The translations under genes and the position numbers were made by a program. Under the pieces are notes generated by a model. It was not told the DNA's origin, did no database searches, and saw only the letters and a program-made list of their open reading frames with translations. From Streptomyces sp. NRRL S-350 (GTDB lineage: Bacteria; Actinomycetota; Actinomycetes; Streptomycetales; Streptomycetaceae): DNA of 64,000 bases. The DNA lies in the NCBI RefSeq assembly GCF_000719705.1, contig NZ_JOHO01000008.1, positions 1 to 64,000 of the forward strand, read 5' to 3'. Positions within the stretch are counted from its first letter, which is position 1. Every line of letters begins with the position of its first letter. Of this stretch, positions 32,495 to 41,896 are shown in pieces.

Positions 32495-32533
32495 AGGAGG
32501 GCCGCGACCACCCCCGTTGGTCACGGCCCTCCT
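32495..32533. terminator. Bidirectional hairpin terminator
   Basis: A 16-bp stem with one mismatch (32495-32510 with 32518-32533; AGGAGGGCCG arm) and a 7-nt loop. It ends the ATPase operon and the converging SnoaL-like gene. Confidence 0.8.
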
Positions 32534-32557
32534 GCTCTCTCGCCCTTCCCTGCGGGC

Positions 32558-32926
32558 TCAGCGCTTCTTCTCGAAGCCGGCCAGCAGGCCGCGCGGGTCG
32601 AAGGTGACCCGGATCCGGGTGATCTTGCCGTTCTCCACGTGCATCCAGTTCACCGTCGGCGTGGGCTCCGCGATGCTGGTGTTCAGCTCGAACCAGGTGA
32701 TGACCTCGTCGCCCTCGGCGACGCGCACCTTCACGTCGATCTTTTCCAGCACTTGCCCGAGGCCCCTCAGGCCGCCCAGGGCCTCTTCCACGCCCGAGGC
32801 CGTGCCCAGCGCTCCGACGAAGTCCACGTCGTCGGCCAGCAGTCCCCGGATCGTGTCGAAGTCGCCCGCCTCCCAGGCGGTGAAGTAGGTCTCGGCAAGC
32901 TCACGCGCTGTCTTCGTCGTCGTCAT
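32558..32926 (-). CDS. SnoaL-like / NTF2-fold protein
   Basis: Protein of 122 aa from ATG 32926 (GGATGGAG just upstream). TARELAETYFTAWEAGDFDT, then IRGLLADDVDFVGALG, the central strands and VNWMHVENGKITRIRVTFDP are typical of the SnoaL-like cone-shaped fold. Members are small hydrolases, isomerases or binding proteins. No partner enzyme is adjacent, so the substrate is unknown. Confidence 0.85.
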   Translation of the reverse strand: MTTTKTARELAETYFTAWEAGDFDTIRGLLADDVDFVGALGTASGVEEALGGLRGLGQVLEKIDVKVRVAEGDEVITWFELNTSIAEPTPTVNWMHVENGKITRIRVTFDPRGLLAGFEKKR

Positions 32927-33223
32927 GACTCCATCCTTCCTCCGGCCCATTCATCCGTCCAACAGATGGATCGGATGCTTGTCATCACCACTGGTGATGA
33001 AGTTTCCCGAGTCGGGCGACCCGTCGGAGTGCGGGTGACACAGTGTGGGGCATCTCGGTGTTGACCGACAGTGATTACCGCAGGGTGCGGCGCGAGAAGC
33101 CACCTTCCGTCACGAGCGGATCCGCCGGGCCGAATCACACTGAGTGAATGTCAGATATGCACGTTTCGCCCGTTCCGCACCGGCAAGGAGCCGGTGTAGG
33201 AGAAGTGAAGGAGGCGTGAACCA

Positions 33224-34201
33224 ATGATCACCGAACAGCAGGCTCGTTCCATGCTGCACCACCCCGTCCATGACGCACAGGGGAACAAGATCGGCAAAGC
33301 GGACCACATGTACCTCGACGACGCCACCGGCAAGCCGGAGTGGGTCAGCGTCAAGACCGGGTGGTTCGGGACGAGCGAGTCGTTCGTGCCGATCCGTGAG
33401 GCCCGGGTCGTGGACGACCACCTTGAGGTGCCCTACCCCAAGGACAAGGTCAAGGATGCGCCGAACGTCGACGTGGACGGCGGCGGACACCTCTCCGAAC
33501 GCGAGGAGCGTCGGCTCTACCGGCACTACGGCATCGCCTGGGACGACGCCTGGAAGGCCGCCAACCAGCCCGGCAACGGCGGCTGGGCCCACGCGGGCAG
33601 CGGGACCGCAGCCGCCGCCGGCACCTCCGCCGCCGCCGGCACCTCCGCCGCCGCCGGCACCTCCGCCGCTGCCGGTACCTCTGCGGCCGCCGCCACCCCC
33701 TCCGCCGCCGCGCGGACGGGCCCGCGCCAGGGGCGGGACGACGACGCGATGACCCGTTCCGAGGAGCGGATGCGCGTCGGCGTCGAGCGGTACGAGGCCG
33801 GCCGCGCGAGGCTGCGCAAGTACGTCGTCACCGAGGAGGAGCAGCGGACGGTGCCCGTGCGGCACGAGGAGGTCCGCATCGAGCGCGAACCCATCACCGA
33901 GGCCAACCGGGGCCAGGCGCTGTCCGGCGAGTCCATCTCGGAGGCCGAGCACGAGGTCACCCTGCACGCCGAGCGGCCAGTGGTGCGCACCGAGGCGGTT
34001 CCGGTCGAGCGGGTGCGGCTGGTGACCGAGGAGCACGTCGAGGAGGAGGCCGTCACCGGGCAGGTGCGCAAGGAGCGCATCGAAGCCGAACTCCCGGACG
34101 GTGAGCCGGAGAAGATGCGAGGCGCGCAGACGCGAGGCACGCAGACGCGAGGCACGCAGAAGAGCAGCGGAGAGATCCCCGGCAAGGACCGTCGACGCTG
34201 A
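33224..34201 (+). CDS. PRC-barrel plus DUF2382 stress-type protein
   Basis: Protein of 325 aa with GAAGGAGG upstream of ATG 33224. Residues 1-75 form a PRC barrel (VHDAQGNKIGKADHMYLDDA, SFVPIREARVV). A linker of five AAAGTS-type repeats (about 128-160) follows. The C-terminal DUF2382 (about 185-295) has YVVTEEEQRTVPVRHEEV, VERVRLVTEEHVEEEAV and VRKERIEAEL. A last QTRGTQTRGTQ repeat precedes the basic end. Homologues occur in stress-induced gene sets of actinobacteria and Deinococcus-like bacteria; the molecular role is unknown. The linker repeats are also 18-bp DNA repeats, so length may vary between strains. Confidence 0.9.
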   Translation: MITEQQARSMLHHPVHDAQGNKIGKADHMYLDDATGKPEWVSVKTGWFGTSESFVPIREARVVDDHLEVPYPKDKVKDAPNVDVDGGGHLSEREERRLYRHYGIAWDDAWKAANQPGNGGWAHAGSGTAAAAGTSAAAGTSAAAGTSAAAGTSAAAATPSAAARTGPRQGRDDDAMTRSEERMRVGVERYEAGRARLRKYVVTEEEQRTVPVRHEEVRIEREPITEANRGQALSGESISEAEHEVTLHAERPVVRTEAVPVERVRLVTEEHVEEEAVTGQVRKERIEAELPDGEPEKMRGAQTRGTQTRGTQKSSGEIPGKDRRR

Positions 34202-34241
34202 CGGCCCCGCCCGCCACCCCCCGAGAACGCGGCTCCCGACG

Positions 34242-34280
34242 GCAGGGGCGGCGACCGTCACCGACGGTCGCCGCCCCTGC
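34242..34280. terminator. Strong hairpin terminator after the PRC-barrel gene
   Basis: A perfect 18-bp stem (34242-34259 with 34263-34280) closed by the loop ACC, 41 nt after the stop codon and 51 nt before the LysR start. Confidence 0.9.
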
Positions 34281-34330
34281 ACGTGCATCAGCGGTACGGA
34301 TGGGACACCCGTCCGTTATCGTCATCGGCT

Positions 34331-35218
34331 ATGGAGATCCACCAACTGCGCTACTTCGCCGCCGTCGTCGACGAAGGCTCCTTCACGGCCGCAGCCGGGC
34401 GCCTGCACGTCAGCCAGTCCGGCATCAGTACCCAGGTCGCCAAGCTGGAGCGCGAGTTGGGGCAGCAACTCCTCGTCAGGTCCGGCCGCCGAGCCCGCCT
34501 CACCCCCGCAGGGGAGGCGGTGCTCCCGCTCGCGAAGAACGCCCTCGCCACCCTCGATGCCATCCAGCACACCGCCGCCGAGTTCGCCGAGGCGGTGCGC
34601 GGGCGAGTCCGGCTCGGCATGATCATGGGTTGCTCGATCCCGCCGTTCCTGGACGCCGTCGCCGAACTCGGCCGCACCCACCCCGGCATCGACCTCAGCC
34701 TGCACGAAGGCCACTCCGACCGCCTCCAGGCGCAGGTCCGGTCCGGCGGCCTGGACCTGGCCCTGATCGGTTTCGCGGGCGACGCCGACCCGGACCTGGA
34801 CGTCGACGTCGTCGTGGACGAGCGGATCGTCGCCGTCGTCCCGGTCGGCCACCCGCTCGACCGCCACGAGCTCAAGCTCGCCGACCTCCAGGGCGAGAAG
34901 GTCCTCTGCCTCTCCCCGGGCACCGGTCTGCGGGCCGCCTACGAGGACTCCTGCCGGCGGCTCGGCCTCGACCCGCGCGTGGACATCGACGTCAGCTCCC
35001 CGCTCGCGGTGCTCCGCCTCGCCGAGCGCGGCGCCGGGGTCGCCGTCCTCAGCGCCTCCTCCGTGCAGGGCGCCGGCTTGCGGGCCGTACCGATCACCGA
35101 CGCGGCGACGTACGCCCGGCTCGGCCTGGCCACCCGGCACGACCAGCACTCCCCGGCGGTCCGGCTGCTGCGCGACAAACTCCGTACGGCGCTCGCCGGT
35201 TCCCGCGCCCCGGCCTAA
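34331..35218 (+). CDS. LysR-family transcriptional regulator
   Basis: Protein of 295 aa. The winged helix is MEIHQLRYFAAVVDEGSFTA, then AAGRLHVSQSGISTQVAKLE and RELGQQLLVR. The periplasmic-binding-like effector domain follows (RVRLGMIMGCSIPPFLDAVA, LALIGFAGDADPD, VVPVGHPLDR). ATG 34331 is the family-typical start. Its stop TAA overlaps the TAG of the converging TIGR03086 gene. The effector and target are unknown; no divergent partner is present. Confidence 0.93.
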   Translation: MEIHQLRYFAAVVDEGSFTAAAGRLHVSQSGISTQVAKLERELGQQLLVRSGRRARLTPAGEAVLPLAKNALATLDAIQHTAAEFAEAVRGRVRLGMIMGCSIPPFLDAVAELGRTHPGIDLSLHEGHSDRLQAQVRSGGLDLALIGFAGDADPDLDVDVVVDERIVAVVPVGHPLDRHELKLADLQGEKVLCLSPGTGLRAAYEDSCRRLGLDPRVDIDVSSPLAVLRLAERGAGVAVLSASSVQGAGLRAVPITDAATYARLGLATRHDQHSPAVRLLRDKLRTALAGSRAPA

Positions 35219-35802
35219 GCCTTCCAGCGCGGGTCGCGCCCGGAGGCGGCCAGCGCGCGGTCCAGCGCGGAGGCGCCGTCGGGCAGGGCGACCGGCTCGG
35301 CGAAGCCCTCGTACCGGCGGTACAGCTCGGCGTTCTCCGCCACGATCTCCCCGACCAGCTCGGCGAGGTCCGCGTCGACCTCGATCCGGCCGCCGGTCGC
35401 CCGGGCGACGTCCCAGCCGTGCAGCACCAGTTCCAGGATCAGCATCCGGGCGATGCCCGCCGCCGGTACCGGGGAGCCGCCGAGGTCGACGTCGCCCTCC
35501 CAGGCGGCCGGGTCGGCCCAGGCCGCGACGGCGCGGTCCAGCTGCGCCGCGTAGCCGGAGCGCCAGTCGGCGTCGGCCGTGAAGTCCCGCGAGACCAACT
35601 CCTCGGGCAGTTCGACCCGCCGTGCCCGGTGCTCCAGGCCGTGCGAGGTGTAGAGCACCCAGTGGTTGATCAGCCCGCGCGTGTCGAAGCCCGGGCAGGG
35701 CGTCGGCGCGTCCAGCGGGTGGCCGGCCGGGACTGCGGCGGCGACATCGGCTGCGGCGGAGGCGGCGCGGGCCAGGAAGGGGTGCATCGGGTGGGCGTTC
35801 AT
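35215..35802 (-). CDS. TIGR03086-family metal-binding protein (DinB / mycothiol-enzyme fold)
   Basis: Protein of 195 aa from ATG 35802. It carries LDAPTPCPGFDTRGLINHWV, the signature of this family, plus ELVLHGWDVARATG near residue 130. These place the metal-binding His residues of the DinB/maleylpyruvate-isomerase fold. Members are predicted mycothiol- or metal-dependent enzymes; no substrate is known. It shares 4 nt with the end of the LysR gene. Confidence 0.85.
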   Translation of the reverse strand: MNAHPMHPFLARAASAAADVAAAVPAGHPLDAPTPCPGFDTRGLINHWVLYTSHGLEHRARRVELPEELVSRDFTADADWRSGYAAQLDRAVAAWADPAAWEGDVDLGGSPVPAAGIARMLILELVLHGWDVARATGGRIEVDADLAELVGEIVAENAELYRRYEGFAEPVALPDGASALDRALAASGRDPRWKA

Positions 35803-35962
35803 GGCCCCCAGCCTGCACCCGGCCATGCCACCCGGTCTTGAAGAAACGCGACGCCGGCCGTGACACCGAACCCCGCGCCGACCGACCCCGGCCGCGACGC
35901 TGCCCCGTGGCGCCGGCCGTGACGCTCCCCGCGACCCTGAACCCGGCGCTAACCTGGCCGTC

Positions 35963-36763
35963 ATGGACCCTGCGGACTCGCCCGATCTCGGCCGCGGCGT
36001 GCTCCACCCGGCCCGGGCGGCCGAACTGATCGGCGTGGACCGGCTCGCGCCCGATCCCGAGGTGGCGCGGTTCGTCGAGTTCTACTGGGTGGTCCGCTGG
36101 GACCTGCACGGCCTGCCCCCGTACGAGCAGAAGGTGCTCGCCCATCCGAACGTCCACCTGGTCTTCGAGGAACCCCGGGCCCGCGTCTACGGGGTGGACC
36201 GCTCGCTGTTCGTCCGCCGCCTGGAGGGCGCGGGGCGGGTCCTGGGCGTGAAGTTCCGCCCGGGCGCCTTCCGGCCGTTCGCGGGCGGCCCGGTGAGTGC
36301 GCTGGCCGATCGATCGTTCCCGGCCGGCGAGTTCTTCGGGCCGACGGCCGACCGCCTCAACTCGGCCGTGCTGCAGGGGGACCAGGGCGATCCGGCGGCC
36401 CTCGCGGACGCCTTCCTGCTGCCCCGGCTGCCCGCGCCCGACCCGGTCGCCGAGGAGGTCGCCGCGATGGTGGACCGCATCACCGGCTCGCCGGACCTGC
36501 GCCGGGTGGACGACCTGGCCGGGGAGTTCGGCCTCGGCGTGCGCCGCCTGCAGCGCCTGTTCGCCGAGTACGTCGGCGTCTCCCCGAAGTGGGTGCTGCG
36601 CCGCGCGCGGCTGCACGAGGCGGCCGAACGGGCCGTCTCCGGCGGCGAGTTGGACCTGGCCGCACTCGCCGCCGAGCTGGGCTACGCCGACCAGGCGCAC
36701 CTCACCCGCGACTTCACCGCCGCGGTCGGCGTCTCCCCGGCCCGCTATGCGGCGGCGGGCTGA
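35963..36763 (+). CDS. AraC-family transcriptional regulator
   Basis: Protein of 266 aa. The N-terminal part (VARFVEFYWVVRWDL, HPNVHLVFEEPRARVYGVD, LGVKFRPGAFRPF) is the sensor fold found in many actinobacterial AraC proteins. The C-terminal double helix-turn-helix is VDDLAGEFGLGVRRLQRLFA, then EYVGVSPKWVLRRARLHEA and LAALAAELGYADQAHLTRDF, followed by VGVSPARYAA. The target is unknown. The 3' end overlaps the converging VC0807-family gene by 19 nt. Confidence 0.92.
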   Translation: MDPADSPDLGRGVLHPARAAELIGVDRLAPDPEVARFVEFYWVVRWDLHGLPPYEQKVLAHPNVHLVFEEPRARVYGVDRSLFVRRLEGAGRVLGVKFRPGAFRPFAGGPVSALADRSFPAGEFFGPTADRLNSAVLQGDQGDPAALADAFLLPRLPAPDPVAEEVAAMVDRITGSPDLRRVDDLAGEFGLGVRRLQRLFAEYVGVSPKWVLRRARLHEAAERAVSGGELDLAALAAELGYADQAHLTRDFTAAVGVSPARYAAAG

Positions 36764-37452
36764 CCGGCTTCGGCCACGGCGGCCGCCTCGGCGGCGGCCC
36801 GGCCCCGGGCGCTGGCCCGCTTGGCGTAGACGATGGTGAAGTAGACCAGCCCGCCGAGCACCACGTACGGGAGGACGTTGTTGACCGTCACCACGGTGCC
36901 GTGCGAGAGCGTGTAGACCAACACGATCCGCAGCACGGCCTCCAGGACGAACGCCACGCCCCACACGATGGTCAGGTTGCGCTGGACCCGGCGGAAGCCC
37001 GGGTACTGCCACATGGAGTTCCACCAGGCGACCATCTCCGGCGTGCCGTCCGTGGCGAACTTGCGGCCGAAGTAGAACATGATCGGCTTCGGCGCGGCGA
37101 GCGAGGCGAGGTAGAGCACGCCGAGCAGGCCCGAGACGAAGGAGTCCTTGGCCAGCAGCATCTTCGGGTCCTGCGGCCCGATCAGCGCGACGACGAGGGT
37201 CAGGGCGACGAACACCAGGGAGACGATGGCGAACTCGTCCAACCGGCGGTGCCAGAGCAGGTAGATCACGGTGTCGACGACCGGCCCCAGGCCCGAGAGC
37301 AGGATGGCGGTGGACTCGCTGTAGCCGTGGTCGTGCAGCTGGTTGTAGATCAGGATCGGGGCGACGACGTTGAAGCCGATGCTGATCAGCCAGCCGAGGG
37401 CGGCCGCCCCGCCCTTCCGGGCAGGAGCCTGTGGTGCTGCGCTAGTTGACAC
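36745..37452 (-). CDS. VC0807-family integral membrane protein
   Basis: Protein of 235 aa from GTG 37452, with five to six membrane helices. ALGWLISIGFNVVAPILIYN, LLSGLGPVVDTVIYLLWHRR, FYFGRKFAT, then FRRVQRNLTIVWGVAFVLEA are characteristic of this group. It may act in transport or as a membrane factor; no function is established. The 270 nt upstream (37453-37724) hold only its promoter region and GC-rich low-complexity DNA. Confidence 0.8.
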   Translation of the reverse strand: MSTSAAPQAPARKGGAAALGWLISIGFNVVAPILIYNQLHDHGYSESTAILLSGLGPVVDTVIYLLWHRRLDEFAIVSLVFVALTLVVALIGPQDPKMLLAKDSFVSGLLGVLYLASLAAPKPIMFYFGRKFATDGTPEMVAWWNSMWQYPGFRRVQRNLTIVWGVAFVLEAVLRIVLVYTLSHGTVVTVNNVLPYVVLGGLVYFTIVYAKRASARGRAAAEAAAVAEAGQPAAA

Positions 37453-37724
37453 TGTGTCGTCCCCCGGGGTGGTGAGCTGTGAATTTCGCGGATCATTCTG
37501 ACGGGCCCGCAGGTCAGGCGTCTAACGCCGGACCGAATCGTGATCGATCGTGCCCGAGCGGGCCGGTCCCCGACGGGCCGGTCCCGCGCGGGCCCCGGCG
37601 CACGCCCCCCGGCACGCCCCCCGGCTCGCGCGCCGAGTCGTGTCCCGGCCCACGCCCCCGGGCCGCGTCCCGGCTCGTACTCCCCGGCCGGCTCACGCTC
37701 CCCGGCCGGCCCGACCCTCGCGGC

Positions 37725-38801
37725 TCACGCTCCGAGGAAGCGCTGCAGTTCGTCCAGCATGTAGTTGGCCCCGGTGTAGCCGATCCCCTGGAACCACAGC
37801 TGGTCGTCCACCGGGAACGCCCGGTGCGCCCGGACCGCCCCCAGCGCCTGCCAACCCGGGCTCGCCAGCGTCGCGTTGGTGCCCGCCGTCTCCGGATCGC
37901 CGTACGTCGCGTACAGCAGCAGGTCGCCGTCCGCCTTCCCGATCTGGTCCAGCGGGATCTCGAAGTCCGACTGGTCGACGTTCTGCGCGTCCGGCCGGCC
38001 CGCCTGCGCGTCGGCGAGCACCGTCCCGGGGAAGCTCTGCCGGCCGAACAGCCGGATCCCGCCGCCCTCGACGAACCGCACCAGGCTCACCTTCCGCCCC
38101 GACAGCTTCGCCGCCGAGAGTGCCTGCACCACCTGTGCGACGTGCTTCTGGTACGAGCCGACGAAGGCCGCCGCGGCGGCCTCCCGGCTCAACGCCTGGG
38201 CGTGCAGCTGGAAGTCGGACTTCCACGGCGCCCCGGTGGTCTGGGTGAGCACGGTCGGGGCGATGTCCCGCAGCTGGTCGTACCGGTCGCCGTCGCGGGC
38301 CTGGTTGGAGAGGATCAGGTCCGGCCGCAGCGCCCGTACGGTCGGCAGGTCCGGCGCGCCGGCCGGGCCGACCAGGCGGATCCCGGCGGTGCGGGAGGCC
38401 GGCCAGTAGTCGGGGTAGCGGGTGTCCCGGGCGGGGAGCGCGGCGCCGATCGGGGTGATGCCGAGGGTCAGCGCGGAGTCGAGCACGTCGGTGTCCAGCA
38501 CGACGACCCGCATCGGTGCGCCCGGCACCTGCACGGGCCCGGTGGCGGTGTTCACGGTCACCGGTGGCACCGGCGCGGCGGACGGGCTCGCGCTCGTGCT
38601 CGCGGTCGCGCTGCTCCCGGCGCTCCCCGCACCCCCGGGGCTCACGGCGCTCCCCGCGCGCGCCGCGGTCTCGGCGCTCCCCGCCGCCGTGCCGGTGCCC
38701 GCCCGCGGCTCGGCGCCCGGACGCGACGCGCCGCCGGCGCACGCCGCGAGCGCGGCCCCGCCGAGGCCGGCGAGGAGGGTACGGCGGGCGATCCGGGGCA
38801 T
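37725..38801 (-). CDS. Ferric-siderophore ABC transporter substrate-binding lipoprotein
   Basis: Protein of 358 aa with a twin-arginine-like lipoprotein signal: RIARRTLLAGLGGAALAACA, Cys at about 21. A long Ala/Ser/Gly linker (22-80) leads to a FepB/TroA-type binding fold (VVVLDTDVLDSALTLGITPI, RALRPDLILSN, LFGRQSFPGTVLADAQAG, ANYMLDELQRFLGA). It should capture a ferric siderophore outside the membrane for the permease pair encoded upstream. It is the last gene of the four-gene importer operon, 88 nt after the ATPase gene. The siderophore type cannot be told. Confidence 0.9.
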   Translation of the reverse strand: MPRIARRTLLAGLGGAALAACAGGASRPGAEPRAGTGTAAGSAETAARAGSAVSPGGAGSAGSSATASTSASPSAAPVPPVTVNTATGPVQVPGAPMRVVVLDTDVLDSALTLGITPIGAALPARDTRYPDYWPASRTAGIRLVGPAGAPDLPTVRALRPDLILSNQARDGDRYDQLRDIAPTVLTQTTGAPWKSDFQLHAQALSREAAAAAFVGSYQKHVAQVVQALSAAKLSGRKVSLVRFVEGGGIRLFGRQSFPGTVLADAQAGRPDAQNVDQSDFEIPLDQIGKADGDLLLYATYGDPETAGTNATLASPGWQALGAVRAHRAFPVDDQLWFQGIGYTGANYMLDELQRFLGA

Positions 38802-38889
38802 CGGCGGTCCTCAGGAGGCGAGGCGAGGGGCGGGCGCCGTCGATTATGTCCGAATTGGGAGGTGAAGTGCCGGTAAGCGTGCCGTGCCG

Positions 38890-39708
38890 TCAGGCGTCCA
38901 CGGCCGTCGTCGCCGCGGCGGCCCACGGGGCACCGGGAACGACCAGTGGCGTGCCCGTGACCGGATCCGGGACGACGACCGAGTCCAGCCCGAACACGTC
39001 CCGTACGAGCTCCGCCGTCACCACGTCCCCGGGCGGCCCCTGGGCCACTATCCGGCCGTCCCGCATCGCCACCAGGTGGTCCGCGTACCGGGCGGCCTGG
39101 TTGAGGTCGTGCAGCACGGCGACGACCGTCCGGCCGCGCTCCACGTTCAGCCGGCGGACCAGGTCCAGCACCTCCACCTGGTGCGCGATGTCGAGGTAGG
39201 TGGTCGGCTCGTCCAGCAGCAGGATGTCGGTGCCCTGGGCGAGCGCCATCGCGATCCAGGCGCGCTGGCGCTGGCCGCCCGACAGCTCGTCCATGCTGCG
39301 GTCGGCCAGCTCCGTGGTGGAGGTGCGCTCCAGTGCCTCCGCGACCGCCGTCTCGTCCTCCGTCGACCACTGCTGCCACCAGCTCTGGTGCGGCTGGCGG
39401 CCGCGCGAGACCAGGTCGGACACCGAGATGCCCTCCGGGGCCGTCGGCGACTGCGGCAGCAGGCCGAGCCGCTGGGCGATCCGCTTGGTCGGGATCCGCG
39501 CCAGCTCCTCGCCGTCCAGCAGCACCGCGCCCGCGACCGGCTTCAACAGGCGGCCGAGGGCCCGCAGGAGCGTCGACTTGCCGCAGGCGTTCGGCCCGAC
39601 GATCACCGTCACCCGCCCGTCCGGGACGCGGACGTCCAGGCCCTCGACGACCGTGCGCGCCTCGTAGGCCAGGGTGAGGCCCCGGGCCTCCAGGCGGTGA
39701 GCGGACAT
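38890..39708 (-). CDS. Siderophore ABC transporter ATP-binding protein (FepC type)
   Basis: Protein of 272 aa from ATG 39708, whose A is shared with the TGA of the permease gene (TGATG); GGAGG is upstream. Walker A is GPNACGKST (38-46), with Q-loop PQSPTAPEG, signature [10 protein letters not shown], Walker [13 protein letters not shown] and H-loop VLHDLNQA. It powers uptake through the two FecCD permeases. The long frame upstream of the ATG is a shadow of the permease gene. Confidence 0.95.
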   Translation of the reverse strand: MSAHRLEARGLTLAYEARTVVEGLDVRVPDGRVTVIVGPNACGKSTLLRALGRLLKPVAGAVLLDGEELARIPTKRIAQRLGLLPQSPTAPEGISVSDLVSRGRQPHQSWWQQWSTEDETAVAEALERTSTTELADRSMDELSGGQRQRAWIAMALAQGTDILLLDEPTTYLDIAHQVEVLDLVRRLNVERGRTVVAVLHDLNQAARYADHLVAMRDGRIVAQGPPGDVVTAELVRDVFGLDSVVVPDPVTGTPLVVPGAPWAAAATTAVDA

Positions 39709-40754
39709 CAGGAACCTCCACGGCGGGATCGGATGAGCAGCCACATCAGGTACGGCGCGCCGACCATGCCGGTCACCACGCCCACCGGAAGCTCGGTCGG
39801 CGCCAGCAGCCGCCGGGCGACCAGGTCGGCGAGGGACACCACCAGCGCGCCGGTCAGCGCCGAGCAGAACAGCGGGACCTGCGCCGAGCGGGCCAGCCGC
39901 AGCGCGATCTGCGGCGCCGTCAGCGCGACGAAGTCCACCGGCCCGGCGGCCCCGGCCGCGCCCGCGGCCAGCACGACGCCCAGCAGCGCCATGCCCAGCC
40001 GGATCCGGTCCAGTCGCAGGCCGAGGCCGACGGCGGTCGCGTCGTCGAAGGAGATCGACCGCTGGGCGCGGGCCGCCCACAGGGCGACCGGCGCGGCGGC
40101 GAGCAGCAGCCAGGCGAGCCACCCGGCCTGGTCGTAGCCGGAGCCGTTCAGGCTGCCCGTCATCCAGACCTTGGCGGCCTGGGCCTGGAAGCCGTCGCCC
40201 TTTGTGAGGAACACGGAGGTGAGGGACGACAGGGCGACGCTGATCCCGATGCCGACCAGGACGAAGCGCTGCGCGTGCAGCCCCCGCCGCCACGCCAGGG
40301 CGTACACCAGCAGCCCGGCGACCACACCGCCGGCCACCGCCGCGTACGGCGCCTGACCGGTCGAGCCGACCACGCCGTACGCCATCAGGCCGACCACGGT
40401 CGCCGTCGCGCCCCAGGTCACGCCCACCACGTCCGGGCTGGCCAGCGGATTGCGGGCGACGGTCTGCACCAGCGCCCCGGCGAGCCCGAGCGCCGCGCCG
40501 ACCAGCAGTCCGACCACCACCCGGGGCAGCCGGAACTCGCCGACCACCAGCTCGTCCGGGCTCGGCCGCCCGAGGACCACCTTCACCACCTCGGCCGGCG
40601 AGACGGTGGACTCGCCCAGGCACAGCGAGGCCACCACCGTCGCGGCGAGCGCCGCCAGCAGCCCGGCCACGGCGTACGTCGACCGCCGGTGCACCAGGAA
40701 CGACGCCCGCCCGGCCCGCACCACCGAGTAGCCGCGCAGCGAGACGGAACTCAT
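39708..40754 (-). CDS. FecCD-family siderophore permease, second subunit
   Basis: Protein of 348 aa with about ten membrane helices. [46 protein letters not shown], then [20 protein letters not shown] are FecCD hallmarks; the Gly-rich EAA-like loop contacts the ATPase. It starts at ATG 40754, overlapping the first permease by 4 nt, and forms a heterodimer with it. Confidence 0.93.
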   Translation of the reverse strand: MSSVSLRGYSVVRAGRASFLVHRRSTYAVAGLLAALAATVVASLCLGESTVSPAEVVKVVLGRPSPDELVVGEFRLPRVVVGLLVGAALGLAGALVQTVARNPLASPDVVGVTWGATATVVGLMAYGVVGSTGQAPYAAVAGGVVAGLLVYALAWRRGLHAQRFVLVGIGISVALSSLTSVFLTKGDGFQAQAAKVWMTGSLNGSGYDQAGWLAWLLLAAAPVALWAARAQRSISFDDATAVGLGLRLDRIRLGMALLGVVLAAGAAGAAGPVDFVALTAPQIALRLARSAQVPLFCSALTGALVVSLADLVARRLLAPTELPVGVVTGMVGAPYLMWLLIRSRRGGS

Positions 40755-41797
40755 GCCGCCACCACCTTCCGCCGCCGGACCAGGGCCACCAGCACCGGGA
40801 CGCCGACCAGGGCGGTCATCACGCCCGCCGGCACCTCCGACGGCGGGAACAGCACCCGGCCGAGGGTGTCGGCGAGCAGCAGCAGGGCCGGCCCGAGGAC
40901 GGCGGAGAAGGCGAGGATCCAGCGGTGGTCGGCGCCCGCGACGGCGCGGGCCGCGTGCGGGACGGCGAGGCCGACGAAGGCGATCGGGCCGGCCGCCGCG
41001 ACCGCCGAGCCGGTCAGCACCGTCGCACCGAGGGCGCCGGCCGCCCGGACCAGGCCGGTCTTCGCGCCCAGGCCCTTCGCCGTGTCGTCGCCGAGGGCCA
41101 GCGCGTCCAGTCCGCGGGCCACCGCGACCACCAGCACCGTGCCGACCGCCAGGAAGGGCAGCAGCTGCCAGGCGACGTCCGAGGTCCGCCCGGAGAGCGA
41201 GCCGACGTGCCAGAAGCGGAACTGGTCCATGGTGGCCGCGTCCGTGGTCAGCACCAGGGAGTTGAGCGAGGCGACGAAGGCGGACATCGCCGAGCCGGCC
41301 AGCGCCAGCTTGATCGGCGTCGCCCCGCCCCGGCCGCGCCCGGCGAGCCCGTAGACCAGCACGGTCGCGATCACCGCGCCCGCGAAGCCGAACCAGACGT
41401 ACCCGGTCAGGGTGGAGACGCCGAAGCCGGAGATCGCGACGACCACACCGGCCGCCGCGCCCTGGGAGACGCCGAGGATGCCGGGATCGGCGATCGGATT
41501 GCGGGTCAGCCCCTGCATGACGGCCCCGGCCAGGCCGAGTGCCGCGCCGACGGCCAGGCCGACGACCGTGCGCGGCACCCGCAGCTCGCGGACCACCACG
41601 GCGTCGGCGGTGCCGCCGCCGTGCAGGAGGGCGTCGAGGGTCCGGTCGAACGGGATGGTCCGGCTGCCGACGGCGAGGCTCAGCAGCACCGCGGCGGCCA
41701 GGACGGCCAACGCGGCGGCGAGCCACGGTATTCGGCGCCGAGGGGCGCGGTGCGGCGTGCGGGGCGCGCCGGGCGGTGCTGTGGCGTCGTCGGTCAT
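40751..41797 (-). CDS. FecCD-family siderophore permease, first subunit
   Basis: Protein of 348 aa, paralogue of the next gene: [62 protein letters not shown], and [20 protein letters not shown] at the end. It is the first gene of the importer operon. A candidate iron box lies 16-34 nt upstream of its ATG, so iron repression by DmdR1/IdeR is expected. Confidence 0.93.
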   Translation of the reverse strand: MTDDATAPPGAPRTPHRAPRRRIPWLAAALAVLAAAVLLSLAVGSRTIPFDRTLDALLHGGGTADAVVVRELRVPRTVVGLAVGAALGLAGAVMQGLTRNPIADPGILGVSQGAAAGVVVAISGFGVSTLTGYVWFGFAGAVIATVLVYGLAGRGRGGATPIKLALAGSAMSAFVASLNSLVLTTDAATMDQFRFWHVGSLSGRTSDVAWQLLPFLAVGTVLVVAVARGLDALALGDDTAKGLGAKTGLVRAAGALGATVLTGSAVAAAGPIAFVGLAVPHAARAVAGADHRWILAFSAVLGPALLLLADTLGRVLFPPSEVPAGVMTALVGVPVLVALVRRRKVVAA

Positions 41798-41812
41798 GAG
41801 CCCTCTCCGCAG

Positions 41813-41831
41813 ACAACTCAGGTAAACCTAA
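41813..41831 (-). promoter_or_regulatory. Candidate iron box (DmdR1/IdeR operator)
   Basis: The 19-mer ACAACTCAGGTAAACCTAA matches the IdeR/DmdR consensus TTAGGTTAGGCTAACCTAA at 12 of 19 positions. The right half (AACCTAA) is intact and the left half weak. It lies directly before the siderophore importer operon. Confidence 0.55.
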
Positions 41832-41896
41832 GTTCCCCCGGGAAGCCTGGGCAAATTGCCTCGTGGTGCGGCCCGTCCGTTGGATAGCCTGGCGCC

